DNA of 64,000 nucleotides from assembly GCA_949317995.1 (NCBI GenBank), contig OX439048.1, forward strand, positions 23,193,495 to 23,257,494, read 5' to 3'. The position numbers and the translations under genes were made by a program. Shown here piece by piece: positions 1-13,606 of this stretch; position 1 is the first letter of the stretch, and each line of letters opens with the position of its first letter. The notes below the pieces were generated by a model. The model made no database searches. It was not told where the DNA came from and worked only from the letters and a program-made list of their open reading frames with translations. Source of the stretch: Acholoe squamosa (Eukaryota > Annelida > Polychaeta > Phyllodocida > Polynoidae).

Positions 1-3000
1 CAGAGAGTAATGTCTATGATACACATCTTAAGAGTGTTTGGAATAATTATGTTTTAAAAAATATAAATCTTGCATGTTGTGAAGGTGAAATTATGAAGGT
101 TAACGCCAGCTCTGTACCATACGGCCACCAATTTAGCTCACCTGCCTCCTTTCTGACAGGCCTCCATCTGTGCCTAATGTTGTGTTGAAACCCTCTGAGT
201 AAGGAATCACCTGAGGTCCATACAAATGGCCCTGTGATCTGGTAGACCATGCAGTAACGTGAGTTTCGGCCTCAAAAACTGATGGTTAGCCAGGCAGCTG
301 TTGAGAGGTTCATTATACTGTGTCGTGTGTTAAAGATTATCAGAGATTGTAGCTCATCAGGTGTGGCACGATGGGGCAAAATGATTGGGGTTTGGTTTAA
401 CCCCTGAGGGAGTATCATGCCAACCAGATCAATAACAGCTACAAAATATGTTGCATGTGACAATGGCGCTTTTCTTCAATTCCCGAGTCCATTTAGTAAG
501 CTTAGCTATATAATGCAATGGTGACTTGCAATTCGCCATCACCGAAAAAAAGGTGATGTCTGTGTAATTTTGAGACAGGGGTAAAATTATTTTGACCTAA
601 ACCACTTTTTTTTGTGTGTGCGCTGTACTTTGAGAGTTCTGTTGCACCATAGCCTCAAATGACTGCCCCAGGTTCACTCCTTTACAGTAAAATTAGTAAG
701 TTCTAAAAACACCTTTATCTGTAGGCCTATAGTGGCCGCCATTTGCTCCTACAGGGGGTATGTCTGTAGGCCTACAACACTGGGGAAAAGGAGGGAGAGG
801 GTGAAGGTAGGTTAACAGGATCCTTCACAGAAGTGTATGCCTGACCGATCATATCTATTGCTCTGTTTTGTGGTTGAGCACCTCAGAATTAGTTTGTAGA
901 AACTCCACTTCGGTGGAACATGGGTGTTCTGGTACTTAGAAGGGAAACTTATTAAATTTTCACTAAAGGGTCAGTTAATTTATGAAATATTGTAGTCTGG
1001 GTGGATCAGTCTAAAAAGATGGATAAGAGATTAGGAACTGTGCTGTTTTGTTTGGTCACCCAGATAAGACTTGCCTCTTTGCATGTAGTGTTTTGTAGGG
1101 TTTGAATCCCCCCCCCACCCCCTCAGTCTTTGTGTGACAGGACAGAAAGGGTATAGGGTTCTCATGTTTGCACATGTTTATGTTGGCCTTCAGGTAACAT
1201 TCCCGTCCGCCCCCAACTTAGACCTGACAGGCCCAGGAGGGCCCAGACACCAATTACTCATATATTCTAGGACAGAGAAAAATACGACTCAGTGTCTGCC
1301 AGGTCACAGATGCAGAAAATATAAAGTAGGTAGGTCAATTATTTCGTCGTTTACATGGGAAACTTGGTGCCACATTTAGCCTATGAAGAAGAAATCATTT
1401 CAATACTGATCTGTTCTTAAATCAGTGCTCAATACCTGAGGAAGGTTGCGGCAAATGACATTTTATCTTTAGATGGGGTGGTAGAAGTTATTGATAGGAG
1501 GGGTCAAAATGAATTGAAGCAAGGCTGAAAGCAAAGGAGAAAGCTTTTTGTAAGTTGATTAAGATTAAATATCCCTGAGTGGTCTTTCTAGCCAGGATTT
1601 CCTGGCCCTTTTACTTGAAGCACACCTGTATTTCTAATGAGTAGGTAGTTTAACATTCAGTTACAGAGTGGCCTCATCATAAGGTGGCAGAGTTCGTTTT
1701 AACTGACAGGGGAACTTAATCACAAGCTTTCCCACAGCTGCAGGACAAATTACCTGTGAGTCAAACTCACATTAATTTGTTAAGCTACCGTAATACCCAG
1801 TGTTTAAACTACACCTGCGTACAAGCCTGAGTTTGTGTATTGCTTTGACCCCCCCCCCCCCCCACCTCCCCTCGTCACCAACTTGTGCGGTGGTTATATA
1901 TTGAGGCACTCTTACTTCAACCAGGGACCATATTATTCTGTTCTTTTTTTATTATTGTTATCGATTGCCCCGGGTTCAAATAGACCTATTTTGAAAACAC
2001 AGACCACTAACACACATCTTGGTAACAAAAACGGCATTCCCATCACCAGATCACTCATCATGCGGGTCGTAGAATTCGGAAATGTGTTCAGGGGTGTAAC
2101 TTAAGTCAATAGAAGTAAGGATCAGAGCTTATTGAGGTGGATGATATGACGTGGGAGTGGATTGGGGCATGAAGCAGGGTATGAGGGAAGTTAGTCGTCA
2201 GATTACAGAGTAGGAAGCAGGGATCCAGTCTCCATAGGGGGTGGAAGTGGTAGGTCTCTGGTGTTGGATCATGAACATGTATTATACAAATGCACAATGT
2301 ATATACATGAGTCATTGGTCACTCATGTAAAACAACCACAACATCCTCACTGCTTTAAGTGACCGGAAGTGAGCATAATGCCCCGTCTACCCGTATTTCC
2401 TGTGGTGACTATGGTTCAGGGGGTACCTAGGATCCACCTGTCGGCTTACCTGGCGGAATGCCATTCAACTCTCACCCAGCCAACAAGTTACTGTTATTGT
2501 GGTCACCCTTTCAATAATCTACCCCTTTTCCAAGTATTTGCCAGGAAATTGAGAGCCCAATGAGGACAGATCCCTCACGAGAAAACCTTGTAGCTTTTGG
2601 AGGGGGGGGGGGCATGGCTTTATATACAATCATGTATAGTGGGCATTTCCTTCAATTACCTTTCCCTGCAATCTAATCAGATAAATAGAGAAATTCCCTT
2701 GAATATTTAAACAAAAGCATTATATATACATGTGTAGTGTAACAATATGGCAAAGAATACATTGTATAGTTCTTGTTTTAATAATCTGTCTTGAACCTGC
2801 GCCTGTAGCTCAATAGTGCCTCTTTGTGACAAATGTTCCCGATCCATAAACATATATACGTTTGTACCTTGTTAGGGCGACACACTTAAACCTTTAGATA
2901 AATGTCTTTTCCCAAAAGTCAATTTTTGGCAACCTGTTTACACTTCTCAAACCCTAAATAGCTAGAACAATTAACCATAACTCACTTCAAAAGAACCCAA

Positions 3001-4642
3001 ATAAAATGGACTAGAGATTTCCTTAGAGCCAATATTGAGCTAACTCTTTATGGTCAATAAGTTAATGTGCGGTAGTAGGTTTGCTGTCATTTGAAGCAGT
3101 GTCTACAATTAAAGATAAATATCATTCCGTTTTCAAAGACCCTCAAGGAATGAATTCATGGCTGGCTAGTCCTCGCTACCTTTGGGAGCATTAAAGTGCA
3201 TTAAACTGTTAAAGCACAAAGTACGGCTTGAAATGAAAAGATGGACAAGGCAGGGATCACGGATCGTTTTATATTTTCTGCCTTTTTTTTTTTTTTCTTT
3301 CTATTTCTCTAGAAAAAAAAATCTTTTTAGTTGGTGAGGGGTGTGACTTTAGTCAATTTCATTTACACTAGATTAAAACTGTATATTCTATCTTTGTGTT
3401 AAATGGTCGGCTCATTGCAGTCTGCAGGCAACCTTCACGCTCTGATAGCCTGGGACATGCAAATCATCAATCGGACAAGTGCAATCTATTGGATGTCTGA
3501 GGCTTATGTCATATGATGACGTCATAAATGACCTTTCTGAAACTTGACTTGTACTCCCGGCTTGTACTGCAGTTGATTATTATGTACAAATGTACAATGG
3601 TAGGTCTACTAATCTATCGCTACAATCAAATCAGCCCCTAGAGCAAGTTATGGAAATGAAACCCTTGTCTACAAAGCGAGACAGCCAGTTACCTATACTT
3701 GGGATATGTGGGAAGGGTCAGATTAACCCTAAAGCATTTACCCAACCTTTTCTCTAGTTGAACAAGAGTTTGGCGACATGATTGTATGAAATCATGATAC
3801 AGGAAAGAAAATAACGCAACAGAAAATAAATGATGCTGAAGCATCCTTTCTGGTTGGCTCCTCACAGTTCAAGCTATACTTCTAGTGCAATATGACCACA
3901 TGCCAAGTCCAACTGACACAGTAAAATCCAGTTACATCAGCCCAGTGACGATGACATTGACATACTTCTGGTTGATATGATAAATTCAAAGCATGACCTA
4001 TAATTTGCGCTGATCAGAGAGGATGGATTCGGGGGGTGGGGGTAGGTTCTATGGGCACCACGGGATGGGATTTCCCCCACACGTGCATGTGGAGACTGCC
4101 TATATTAGATAGACAGGGTGTGGTTACTGAGGGTGGTGTCACATCTATTGGATGAGTCTGTTCAGGTACAAATGTATAGCATCACCTGAGATGTCACCAC
4201 CAACGTCAGCATCCGAACTGGGCTTCAATCCCTGGCTCATCTGTCCTCTCTATATGTGACTGGTGCCTGTATGGACGGCCACCGAAACTCAGTCATACGT
4301 TTACTGTAGTTTTCCCGCCGTGGATATAACCGTATATGTAACTTAAGTCACTCATTCAGCATCCCAATACTTCTATCATTACCAGTATTTGCATAATTGG
4401 CTCGAAGTTATCCATCTGTTATCATGAAAGTCATATTGTGTATTGCCAATTTTATGAAGTTTCAATACCAATAAAAAAATTTCTCTAAAGTCGCTGTTTT
4501 CTCACAGAAAATTAAGATTTTAAAAAAGATAACCCTGCCAATAACAGACAACCTCCAATCCAGTCCTCCATAGACTTACCTCCCCCTGCCGCGGGAGAGC
4601 AAATTTTCCCTCTTTGTTCCTATATAATCTTGCGCGATCGGT

Positions 4643-4671
4643 GACAACCGTCTGAATTTAAGACGGTTGTC
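4643..4671. repeat. Perfect 11-bp stem hairpin
   Basis: GACAACCGTCT is followed by a 7-base spacer and then its exact reverse complement AGACGGTTGTC. Just upstream (about 4550-4625) lies a sequence that recurs in inverted orientation near 62280-62342, so the hairpin may be part of an old dispersed repeat. Confidence 0.6.
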
Positions 4672-4737
4672 TCATTGACATACTACTACGGGTGCAAGTT
4701 TTGTTTCAAAAAAGCGCGCGAAAATGTTGATCTGTGG

Positions 4738-4918
4738 GGGCTAGGTGTCCAGGGGGGTAGGTTTCCAGGGGGCCAGGTGTCCAGAGGCTAGATCTCCAGG
4801 GGGCCAGGTGTCCGGGGGCCAAGTGTCCAGGGGGCCAGGTGTCCAGGGGCCAGGTGTCCAGGGGCCAGGTGTCCAGGGGGCCAGGTGTCCGGGGGGCCAG
4901 CACACCAGGGGCCAGCAG
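4738..4918. repeat. 15-bp GC-rich minisatellite
   Basis: About 12 imperfect copies of GGGGCCAGGTGTCCA. Because 15 is a multiple of 3, both strands stay open and give artefactual repeat peptides (LDTWP-type on the minus strand, GVQGP-type on the plus strand). No start context or splice signals suggest coding. Confidence 0.8.
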
Positions 4919-7900
4919 TCGAAGGGGTTTAGTAAGAAGATTATGCCAGACTGGTGTCAGTACATGTATAGATAATAGTCTCTATTTGTAAGTAATTAGT
5001 CAATATTTCGCAAGTGCTGATTCCTGTGACCCTACAGGGTTGATAGATGGTTTTATGGTACCTACCCTGAGCCTTCTGTGCTTCAATGCACAACGCCCAA
5101 TTTTTATCACATGTGATGTGGATTTTGTGCCGGGAAAGGGAGATAGGGATGGGGCAGGAGTCTTCGATTTATTTTTTGACATTTTTGGCTTTTACATCAA
5201 TGAGTACTGCTCTCATTTGTGCACTGATTGATCACTTCAAGATGACTGATTTGAGCTCTGATCACTTCAAGGCTTGCGCAAAATCAGCCTCACAGCCTTC
5301 ATATTCAGTAGTTTGTTAACAACTTTGACCTACGGTGTGTCTCTAGCAATTCAGCAATGGTATGCAGTGTAATGGTAGAGCTATAGCTATAGTAATGGTG
5401 TGTCACATTGTAATGGTAATTTTGTGCATTATGGTGTAATGTAGTGTAGAATCAATCATGTGTAATACTGAATAGGAGTGATCAGTGCAATATGCCGTAA
5501 CATTAATGATGGGCTCACTCCTGCCGTTCTCTTGGTCACACCTCACTTAAATAAAGTAGCCATTCTATACCAGGGAATGTGAACTATTTTTTTTCTCAAA
5601 CCCAGCCTCTCTCGCCTGTTTAAAGTGATCACTCATTATCAAAGATGGATTAGTACTCTACTATGGTCCAATACGAGCTCTATTCAGTTTAGAAGAAGCA
5701 AAGATGTTTGCCCCCTCAAGTCAATGTTAATGTTATCTATAGATGATTGCCATCGACCTATAGTGACCGGGAATCAATATGAAACCTACATTATCTATTC
5801 CTGGGATGTAGATAAAATGAAATAAGCTCTAAAACAAAGAAATCTACCCCACGCACGGAGTATAACCCATATTCTCCATGTTACCAGTAGTGAAATAGCA
5901 TTTACTATACGGTATCAAAGCTGTGTCAGTGAGTTCTCTCCACCTGTTTCCTTACCTGGGCCTTCTGGTGACTGTACACCTTGATATGGGTGGCCTACAT
6001 TACCATGGTAACAACTAGGAAGTAGGCCTATTGATACCCCCCCCCCCACACACACACACGCAGACAGCGAGCAGAGTTACTCATGGGGTTTCCATGGTAA
6101 TGAGCTGTCCCAATGAGCCTGGGGCTGGAACCTATAGAGCCACCCAGCAAGAAACTACCCAGATACAGTGTACCTTTTTGCATATATTGAAGATACCCTT
6201 ACAGTTACACTTTTTAGCTTCAGCTGACATTTGAGAAGCTCACGTGCAATACGAATTTTTCAAATAGCATTACTATCTTACTGAACGTGTTGCTCTTTAT
6301 CACCCCCCTATCGCTCAAGTATTTCAGACGGTACTCTTGTCCCTCTGCCAATAAATCACAAAAAAAATCTGCCCTGTCTCGCTGTAGTGGTCTATAGAGC
6401 TACTCTTTGCTATAAAGGTGTTGCGGGGAGTGGGACACTTGGCAGGTGGTGGCCGAGTGGAGGAGACTGCAAAGTTTACATGGGGAGTAACCAGCAGGTT
6501 TGTGAAATTGATTGACATAGTTCATTACTTATATATAGATATGAATAATTTATATGTAGATAATGTTTGGCCATATGGAGCCTAAATGGGTAGTGTAATT
6601 AGCAAGACTGCGCTTTATGCAACCCAAGGTTATTTCTGCACAGACTGATATTGATTAGGTTAATTACTAATGCTGTCAAGCGTTAATAGCTGACGTACCA
6701 GAGGAGTTATTGAGTCTAGACCATCGTGTAGGAGCGTGGGCTACTCCCACATCATATCTATACATTATGGGTATAGGAGAACAGACACATAAAATTACTT
6801 TCTTTTGCCATTTACGGGTATATTATTTATTTATGGTACATTTATAGCGCATGTAGAGAGACGCCACCCTTCCCTGCATTTGATCAAATCTGTCAAAGTA
6901 CCTTCAGTGTATATAGGGAGATAGTTTTTACCCTCATACATAAGTTTTTTGCAATTTTTATAAAAGTAGTCTGGGTTTCCTAGAAATAATCAATAGTATC
7001 TCTGACAGTGTAAATGTTCCTTGTATTTACCTTCCTCCCTGCTGATAGGCATGTAGATAAGGCTGTGAATGTTGTTATCTGGATAGGTCAGGGCAAAGAG
7101 AACAGGTGTATGTTATACAGGACATGGTCAGACTATCTTTGCTAACCATAATATATTTTCATTTGAAATATAGAAAGTCACGTTGGACCTTTGCTATGAA
7201 TTAGGGGTATTTAAATCAACTCACGGATCTTGGTAAAAATTAGGATCCTCTTCAAAGTAGGTCAGCCAACTTGAAACAAGCATGTCTTTAGTCATATTTT
7301 CACACTTATGACATGTATATTTGTGTATGGTGGATGCGGTCAGTTGATGGGAAATTTGAATTTTAATTCGGTCAGTATTGTGAGAGGATCGGACGTTGGT
7401 TTGATAGCAATATTTGCCTATATCCTAGAGAGGCAGCAGCAACACCCCCCCCCCCCATACACACACACCCCATCCAACCATAACTCACCTACTCACACTG
7501 ACCCATGTATATAGCTCACATAGCCATTATCAGCTGGGGGCCGCCATTAGACCCCGACGGCACTATGACTAACACCTTCAGCCCCCGACTCCGCAGTATA
7601 TGCCAGGGATGCCTCCCATTGGTCAATAATACAATAGCCATGTGCCGTATACCTTTACATTTTACACCTGTTCTCCTCTATCGTAAGATCCAAGCCTCCA
7701 TCACCAGGTTGTCAAATATAATACAAGCCATAGAGGCATATAGCTCAGTCATCTATCTCCCGTGTATAACTGTACGTACAAATATTGACACCTTTGCAGT
7801 ACATGTACATGTATCATAATGCAGCACTTCCTGGTGGAATTACAGCTCACAATAACCTTAGATATCTCCATTTTTATGCAGGGGTGGGGGCGGGGGGGGG

Positions 7901-8253
7901 GTACACGTATGTGGTCCCGACTTGAACAATGCATTACTCGTGATGCATGTAAATGCCATGGTGTAAGGTTACAATATCTCCTTCTTCTCACAAAAGAGTA
8001 GCACCTTACAATACCTGCGTTCCAACCAGGTGACCTACCCTTGTACTGTGATGCTGTGGCCCTTATATCACCTTTGGACACGGCTATAGGTGTGTCATCC
8101 ATTTTCAGGAGAAGGTCAAACATGCAGATGGCAGATTTCTAGATAAGGTCATGTAACCCAAAAAAGAAAATCACTGTAGAACTAGCTTAAAGTTGTAAGC
8201 GATTCTAAAACCACACTGTATAGTATATAAAAACGGAGATTTGTGTCGGGTCT

Positions 8254-8266
8254 CTTAGTCTCTCTG

Positions 8267-8297
<31 letters not shown>

Positions 8298-8312
8298 GTC
8301 TCTCTCTCTAGC
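8254..8312. repeat. TCTG/TC microsatellite
   Basis: Imperfect run of TCTCTCTG and TCTG units ending in a TCTCTCTAGCAG sequence that looks like a splice acceptor. No open exon follows it. Confidence 0.8.
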
Positions 8313-11300
8313 AGTTCAAAATGTGTATCTCTTAACTAATGGTCTTTTCTCCTTTTAATTAATTAGGGTAGAACAACAGATGATCCATGTGCCCATGGAT
8401 CTCCAAAAAACTCTCTATTTTCATTTATGTCTAATTAATTTTTGAAAAAAGGGTTTAAAGATGAAAATTGAGTAATCTGTATCATATCAAACCCTGTATC
8501 CGGTTCCTGTGGTGTCATTGAAACTTTAGAAAACAATACAGACAGGCTGAGTCTGTGTTACTGATTAGCATTTTCTGAAGCTTCACTAAAAACATGTGTT
8601 TCTTATAACCTAGCTCCAATTTGGGTTCATGACACAAAACAGGGTCGCTATACTAGATTATTCTTATCCAATTGTCACAAATTATTGGGGCCTTTCTGTT
8701 TAACTGAATTAAAAACAGTGAATGTTTCTGGGCTTTAAAACAATCTAACATAGATCTCATGACTATGTTACCTGAATCGTGTTTCATTGTATTTGTGTTT
8801 GGCGTGTGGTTATTTTGGTGTAGACTGTGACGGTGGTGTTTGTCTGTGGTGCTGGAGCTCTGGGCCCCTGATATTATGGCATTGCCCACCAGTCGTCGTT
8901 CCTCTCTGGTGTTTAGGCTATCTGCTGAGTCTCAATAGTCCCTGTCTTGGTGAATATCATCACACATTGTATCTATAACCCAGATTTATTCATCATACGA
9001 CAACATACTTTTTATAACTTTGTTTTCTATTGTCAATGTTTTATTGTGTTGTTTTTCCCCCCTCTTTTTTAGTTTCTTAATAGTATGTAGGAAACAGTTG
9101 TCCTTGGTTGTTTAGGAGATATGAAGAACTGCTGAGTGTATCAAACACGAATACACTCCTTTGCTAAAATTCCAAATTCACCCGGTAAAGATTTAGATAG
9201 ATTTAGTATTTTCCCCTGGAAATTCAATCCCATACTACCCCCCTCCCCATCCACTCCACCCCAACACCCCACCCTCAGCTCCCATCCCAACTATTATCGC
9301 CTCACATTCAATCCAGATAAACAAAATACATTTAGCTTTAGCTCTGAAAACCTTTCGAAAGATTTAGATTTTAACGTTTACATTGGCCGGTGGTTTGTGC
9401 TCCAGTAAGACTTGACAGGTAAGAAATGGCTGGTAACTTCCCACTGGAGGAACACACAGGTAAATAGCCACCATCCCTACCCTAACACTCCACCCCACCC
9501 ACCTGCAGCTCCACCATCCCACTCGTATAACATGTAACTACCTAACTAAGTGGTCAGCTACACACTGGGCACTAGTGGTGGTACTGGAGAGGATCTATAG
9601 TCAGTGTATATCGAGAAATTTCCTATAAAGGCGAGAATTTTCTCTTCTTTTTCTTTGGGGCTGTTACCTGAGCTTCGATGAGTGCACCGCGGGTGTAAGG
9701 GGATAAGAAACATACATTTGTGTTTGCTATATTTCATAATATAGTGAGATCTGTAAAGATGGCATAACCTCTGATGCAATGGGCCTACATATTGCTAAAA
9801 TGGTTTTCTCTGATAGGGGAATCCAGGTTATCATGGATATTTTGAATAAGGTGGGATTAGTAAAGGGATGAGATAGGTTGATTAAACATGTCGTGTGATA
9901 CATCTTGTCAGGTGAGGTGCAGTGAGTTGAATGAATGAGGTGAGAGACTTCAGTCACCCCCTACATGTAGACCACCACTTGGGGCTGCATGCATGGGGCG
10001 TATGGCTGCATTAGCACCCACACTCACGCACACATCCACATGGGTATACATCTACATGACCAGTTCATCTCACACACTCACACACCCTGCATGTTAGTTA
10101 CCCAGACCACAGGAAGGGAACATGTACAGTCTACTGGACGTGGTACATGGTACAGGCAGGAGATGGGGATAGGGTTGTAGTAAGAACAACAGGACCATTG
10201 GATGTTGTGTCGGGTAGTGGACACATACATGTACACGTGGGAGGATAGCATCATACACTGAGTTACTGTGGTAAATGGGTGAAACTCCATCCTTCAGCCT
10301 CTGCTCTTCAACATAGGCTTATATAATGTATCCCTATGCTTAGTTTCATCTCCCCAGGCATAAAGGACTCTACCAGATCCCGCAAAACTTTACCCACACA
10401 TACCCTGCTGGATATTGCCTTCTACCAAAATGTTATGCAGAGGCCAATATTAGCCTACTAAATGGCTGTACGTGGATGGACCCACTGGACAGAGTGATAA
10501 GACCTAATCAGTTAAGGTAGGAGCAGCAGGATTAGGTGAGAGAGGCAGGAGGATTAGTGTTAATGTGTGTGGGACCACAAGGAGACTGCTGTAAGAGTAG
10601 GTGTGTCTAAGTAGGGTAAGAACAGCCTGCAGGTGTAAGCTTACCTGGGTAGTGCTTTTAGTGAATACGTCTGGAGTGAAATGGGCCTTCAATATTAGCA
10701 TGGAATCTCCCCCGTGCATGTAGACCTTAACTAGGTAAAGTGAGTATAGTATCCATTATATGGATGACATAGACTTGACATGGCATGGACTATAGAGTCC
10801 TTTCAGGTCAGTAGAATAGGCATTGATGTCATCATTCAGGCCGATGGCCTTCAATTACTTCTCGACCAAGATTTTTTTTTCAAATGCGTCGTTTTTTTCA
10901 TAGTGAATCTGAATATGAGAATATCCCAAATTATATAATTGTAAAAAGAAATAATCACTTTAGCTGGCCACAGTTCCCACAGGGACGTTATCATTTCCTT
11001 TATACTACTTACAGAGAGCCCTCCAATATACCCATGAGACTGGTATTCCATTTTAGAAGCAGAAATAGACAAATTGAAAGTGAGTAAATCTATTAAGGCT
11101 ACATCATGCCATAATTACAGGGTACTGTCCCAGGCTCTGTACTTTCCACGTCCAGGGACCCACCCCCTCTCCCACGTGGTCCATTATCCTTATTCCCAAG
11201 TGAAAACTTGGTAACTACACCTGTAATTATACACCTGTATTGGGCCACCTACATTAAGGCCCCTCAGGTGTCACTTAACTGACAAGGTAGGGCATGACCA

Positions 11301-13466
11301 CACCTATCTGGTCACACCCTATCCACCTTTCCCCCTTAACAAAGTATTGCCAGTATTGTGCTTTGGTGCACCTGCTGGAGTTAGGGATACAGGTCTGATA
11401 AGTAACCCCTGGATGCATCAGTCCTATGAAGATGATACACTGGCTATCATTCAATATGATGCACTGGGGATGTCACTTGAGTGTCAGATAATATACAGTT
11501 CTTGGTAAAAGTGCGTTCCAAATATTTAGAACTAATGCTACATCCTTCAAGACACTTGTGTGTAAGATACTTTATACCTTAATTGACGGGATTCGGGGTT
11601 GATATCCAGGCTTCAAATACTTTGCCCTCCTTTTCGTTTATCACAATACTGAACTTGATTCAAAAGACAGTGTTTAGGAAGTGGTTGAACTTGTCACGTG
11701 TCCCCGGCAAGTACCTGGAGCTTGCAAATAACAGGGATGATCACTTCCTTTGTGTATCCTTGTTTTTTTTTTTCATTATAACAAGACAGAAATAACACTT
11801 TAAAAATAGTTCTTCGGCACCACAGCTACATTTATTTTAGAAGAAGACTTAAGGTTTCTCTAACCATGATTAACAGTGGACATGATGAGCATAATTTAAA
11901 CATCCATTCCAGGTCATGAGGGTCTTTTGTATACTGTATAGACTATAGGCTTTAGTGACAAGTCCATTCCCAAGATCATTCAAAGCAATTGTATTCTTTC
12001 TCAACCACACCCTACTTAGCATAGAATGGACGTAGCAATGAAATTTCAGACAGTCCTATTTTGGGCCCTATAATAATTAGAATGCAGGATATGTTTAAGT
12101 CAAGCGGACATTGTGTGTCATACTACTCTACTCTGGCTCTATGTACTCTACCATATCTGGTCCCCGGGGTGGGGGGGTGGTTTGTTTACATCCGTATAAC
12201 ATCCATAGTTAGCTGAGGTCAGGTCCTTCCCAGACTCCTGTCGCATCAGGCACACATCATGTCACATTCCAGGATCCAGAGGCCACCTCTAGGGTTATCA
12301 TGCTGACTCTAGGGGCTGTATGTTTTAATAATATTATTATCATGGTAGAAATATTAGCTGTTGGATCGGGATACTGAGGTCATATGGCTAGAAATCATCC
12401 GGGTAGGCCCCTGTCAGATTGACTTCCTTTAAGCTTTAACATTTCTCCCAAGCTTTACATGTACAATTTACAAGCAGATACACTACCCTGATGTCTTTGT
12501 GGTTCATGGCTCATTGTAGTTTGGAGAATAATGTGGAGTTGAAAGGGGTGACTCCAAGAAATATGCCAAATGTTTAATTTTCCCTGAACTGGAGGCTTAG
12601 AAGAGCAAGTTGTATACTTTTCTGTCATGGTTTAATTTTCCCTCATCCTTTATTGCCAGGTGTCGTATTCGTAGACAATGGGATATCTCTTTGATATATG
12701 AAACCAATTGGACTGATGAGGTTTCACCGAACAGGACAACTTTCGCCCACCTGTATATATAGGCTACCTTATAAAGGCCTATACAAATTCTCTTTCGCTA
12801 CAACATTGAAATGTGCTGGATTCTTTTCTAAAATCGTCCATAGCCATACATAACATCTTTCACAACCAAGGAACCATACATGGAGGAAGTTGGTTTTGAC
12901 AAGTGTAAAGCAGTTTGTCACCATAATGTTGTCATAAAGTACCATTCCATAACAGCAGGGGGCTTATTGGAAGTGCTGTACACCACGAGGAGGTGTTCCC
13001 CACCACTGTGCACACAGGAATAGGACTCACGTCAGCCTCTCCCCTAATGTCACCAACCCTCTGAGGAATGACATTGTCATCCACTGACCCGGAACAGGAG
13101 GCAGTAGTTTCAATTCTCCCCTGAACCAAACGCGGCCCAGTTTTCGCTTTGATTCTACTGTGGACGGACGCAGTGCGACGTAGCACCGTCCACCTTTCGC
13201 TGGTGCCCGCTCTATCACATTGAATGCTGGTTGCCACCTGCAGGAAACCAGCAGCAGCCTTGGGGCGAGATTTGGAACTATTGTGTAAAAGTCGTCTGCT
13301 CGCCAATTGTACTTTAGTCACGTCACGTGATTGAAAGGTCACAGGGACGCTGGTCGTGGATACTGATGCTAAAAACATTGCTGGAGTAACCAACTCACAA
13401 GGAGCCACTGTTCGTATTTATACCTGGATTGTTATTTGGTGATTAGCCAATACCGCAGTCGCCACA

Positions 13467-13606
13467 ATGTGTTTCTCAACAAAAGCACTCTGGAAGAAAT
13501 TTATGAAGAAGACAAACTTAAAAAACATCAAGTCCTCCAGTTCCAAGAAGTATAAACATTGCATAGTGAGGACAGATACCATCGTCATCTCACCCCAGTT
13601 CAAGAC
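13467..13606 (+). CDS. PP2C-like gene exon 1 (start codon)
   Basis: Encodes residues 1-46, a basic N-terminus starting [15 protein letters not shown] and ending VISPQFK plus two bases of a Thr codon. The donor is AC|GTAAGT. The phase-2 end matches exon 2. Confidence 0.85.

Larger units (their letters stand above)
1..13466. other. Intergenic region upstream of the PP2C-like gene
   Basis: No exon chain with consistent splice sites and phase was found on either strand. Open frames here are short and lack recognisable domains. Distinct contents (a 15-bp minisatellite, a hairpin and a TCTG microsatellite) are listed separately. Several poly-C/poly-G runs occur (for example near 1850, 2600, 6040, 7445). 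The last ~500 bases before 13467 are more CpG-rich and may hold the promoter and 5' UTR of the PP2C-like gene, but no TATA box or other promoter motif stands out. Confidence 0.5.

Noticed and set aside
2800-2860. Possible tRNA or SINE (TAGCTCAATAGTG followed by GTTCCCGATCC)
   Set aside because: Box spacing and stems do not fold into a cloverleaf, and no second copy was noticed.
12932-13408. 158-codon open frame on the minus strand upstream of the PP2C-like gene
   Set aside because: No domain, no flanking splice partners, and composition typical of an antisense frame over a GC-richer promoter/5' UTR region.
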